From: Echinococcus granulosus
Lineage: Eukaryota; Platyhelminthes; Cestoda; Cyclophyllidea; Taeniidae
Length of the DNA stretch: 64,000 bases
Assembly (NCBI RefSeq): GCF_000524195.1
Contig: NW_020170431.1
Span: 272,579-336,578 of the forward strand
Reading direction: 5' to 3'
Numbering within the stretch: position 1 is the first letter of the stretch; every line of letters begins with the position of its first letter. Shown here piece by piece: positions 61,688-64,000 of this stretch. Position numbers and translations under genes: made by a program. The notes beneath the pieces were generated by a model, which saw only the letters and a program-made list of their open reading frames with translations, was not told where the DNA came from and searched no databases.

Positions 61688-64000
61688 GTGAGGTATTTTG
61701 AGGGAAAATAATGCAAGAAATTCCATTTTGTAATATTTGGATTTCATTAAATTAAAGGTGGTTAATCATCAGTTGTTTAAGAAGTCGTTGCTTTCTATTA
61801 AAAGTAGATCAGTTTATCTGTTAACTTGCACAAAAGTGGAGGCTGTTTGATTATTTGCTGTGCTAAAATGAGTAGATATTTGAAAATACCCCCATTTTTC
61901 CAGCCAAGTGACATGTTTAGTAACGGAAAAGCAAATATCATCAAAAGTAAGCTTTTCTCGACTTTAGACTGTTACATACTAAGATATTTTCAAAGCAGGA
62001 AAATACGTTTGAGAACTAAAGTATACAGCTAGTTTATTTTGTAGCCTAACACAGTAAATCCAACAAGGCAGCACTATTAACGCATTTATGCGCAAATCCA
62101 CCTCCTTTTTATTTACCCTTTAATGTAATCGAGAATTCTTACATAAAGATACACCAAAATGGTGGTAAACATATCGTGGTATGTTTACAAACTTCGCTTG
62201 TCATGCATCTTTTGTCATTGAGTCACAACGCATGCAGAACAATGGCAGGATTCACACATTAGAAAGCACAAATTTATTTTGTTCAGGATTTCGATGAGCT
62301 TTTTTTGGAATTTTAAGCCCACCATTATAACCTTTCACCATGAAGATTTAATGACTCAGAATATAAAAGAGTACTTAACGAATTTTAAAGCAACTGACGT
62401 GAGAAAGTAATGCTACTTTTACGTGATTTAGCAGATTAAAACAAACATGCGGAAAAATGTAAAGAAAATTTTGAGGCATTTTCTTATTCGTTTGTATACA
62501 ACATATTACTAGTTAAACTTATAACTCAAAAAAGGACAAATCTCAAGCATTCCCAGACTTGGCACCACGTTGGGGAAATTAATCCAGAGAGAGTTCAGTG
62601 AACATATCGTATTCCATTGTTTGCAAAATAGTAAAAGAAGACAACATTTTCTATTGTCAGGTTAAAGTTATTATTTGTTCAGATTACACATTTGAGTTCA
62701 AATTTCCTCTGCCCCGTCACCAAGGCAATGTGTTTCATCTAGCAACGGGTAATTACAGAAGTAAACGATGTATTTTTCTTGTTCGGAGCAACATAAGTGA
62801 AATATGTAATTTGCTTGGCGCAAACGCAACAGAAGCATTGCAAGCACCGACTGATTTTGATGCAGTATAATTATATTGCATGGTGGTGGATGCCTTTCTT
62901 GCATTATATTTCCTGCTAAATGCCTAGTACCGGAGTTAACAAGGGTTCCAGCATTTTCCAATAGCTCCAATTTTTCATCCGGAGTTCTTTTTCTGAACAG
63001 CATAGCAAACGTAAACAACAAGGAGGCTCGTTGGTTTTATTAAAAGGAATGCGTTTCGGCTCTTTTCCTGCAGAAAGTGCAATATTGGGCATGAACTAAT
63101 GTTGTGCATATTTTAATGGTAATTTTTCCAGCCTTTTGGGATTAAAAAGTAAATGCAGACACTTTTTAACCTATTCACTTGGCATTTTTATTTCAGTATT
63201 TAGCTGTTAGTGTAGGATTTTGGAGGAATTCATTTCTATAATTATAGGTCTAATAATTCGGCTTCAGATTCCCGAAGCATTACGTTTTTATGCAAAAATA
63301 ACCTGTATATTCTAAAAATTGCCCTGACAATTTGGGATGGCATGCGATATTTCCACAGTTTGGACCTTCCACCTCCGGCTTTATGTTCGTGGATCAAAAA
63401 GCATGTGGGACTTTGCCAACGATCTAAGTTTTGTTGAGCCAGATCAATGATTGTCTCCACCCTAGCGATTGATGGCGCCACGAGGTTCACCTAATCCGCC
63501 CACTTGCCACCTAACAGGTGTATTTTAACAAACAATGCATTACTGGATATCCTACCAATTAAATGATTGGTGGAGTGAAAAGCGCCTGGATTTTCTGACA
63601 TTTAACGACGGGCTTTAATATTAATTGTGAGGTTTTGATTTATTGCCTCAAAATTACACATTTTAGACAATTTCTATTTTTATTTATTTCTCCCTGCATT
63701 TTTGCACAATTTTTGTCTTCTTTCTGTTTAATTTATTGCTTTTGAGTCATGATAAAAGATGCTTCTACCCTCAACGAATCTAGTTTACATTTTCCTGTTT
63801 TTTGGGTGGGCGGTGGTTCTGGATTTACTTTAATCACGCTAACCTGATTCAACTCTTTAAGGAAAAGTTACATTCACTAAAAGCCCACAACGGTATTTAA
63901 ATGAGGCTGCACGCATGTACGTGACACAAAGAGCTTTCTCACTTCGGTGCACACCGATTCGCTTGAGTCAGTAATGCCAAATTAACGCTGGTACCAATCA
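61688..64000. other. Receptor intron and right flank; TM7 exon not found
   Basis: I searched all plus frames for the missing TM7 block (NPxxY type) and the C-tail and found none in 2.3 kb, so the next exon lies beyond the window. A minus-strand open frame at 63242-63490 (83 codons, rich in Arg and hydrophobics) resembles coding sequence slightly but matches nothing I know. Confidence 0.5.

Noticed and set aside
1..64000. CRISPR arrays, operons, rRNA or full-length tRNA genes
   Set aside because: The window is eukaryotic; no regularly spaced direct repeats, rRNA-like blocks or complete tRNA cloverleaf were seen.

Overview
This window is eukaryotic nuclear DNA. It is AT-rich, its coding blocks are short and bounded by GT...AG signals, its introns run to several kilobases, and there is one 100-N assembly gap. 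The protein families and gene architecture fit a metazoan. The serotonin-type receptor, long introns and abundant decayed dispersed repeats suggest a flatworm (tapeworm or fluke), but that assignment is inference; nothing in the sequence proves the species.

Left end (1-5.9 kb): a phosphatidylserine decarboxylase (PISD) gene on the minus strand. Three exons join in phase (4232-3999, 3924-3688, 2203-1942). The last exon or exons, carrying the catalytic LGST motif, are not in the window, so the gene runs off the left edge.

Middle (5.9-48.5 kb): one very large plus-strand gene. I rebuilt 17 exons by following open frames, splice signals and phase. The C-terminal five exons plus 40781-40996 encode an ALMS motif (the ALMS1/CEP295 centrosome and basal-body family). 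With the donor chosen for exon 6 the frame closes over 1,237 codons plus stop. The protein is mostly low-complexity and acidic or Ser-rich, with coiled-coil stretches and an unusual Cys/His-rich exon at 31678-32058. Its introns hold a nested minus-strand gene for a small secreted Cys/charged protein (23316-23726), a possible frameshifted pseudogene (about 12.6-13.1 kb), two or three dispersed repeat families, one with tRNA-like promoter boxes, and the N gap.

Right end (48.5-64 kb): about 12 kb with no gene I can support. It contains a tandem duplication of about 1.15 kb (54659-56941) and simple repeats. It is followed by the large first coding exon (60494-61687) of a class A biogenic-amine receptor, most like the 5-HT7/5-HT1 type. 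That exon covers TM1-TM6; the TM7 exon was not found before the window ends.

The three main genes have no obvious pathway link. PISD and the ALMS-motif gene are arranged head to head, with about 1.6 kb between their start codons.
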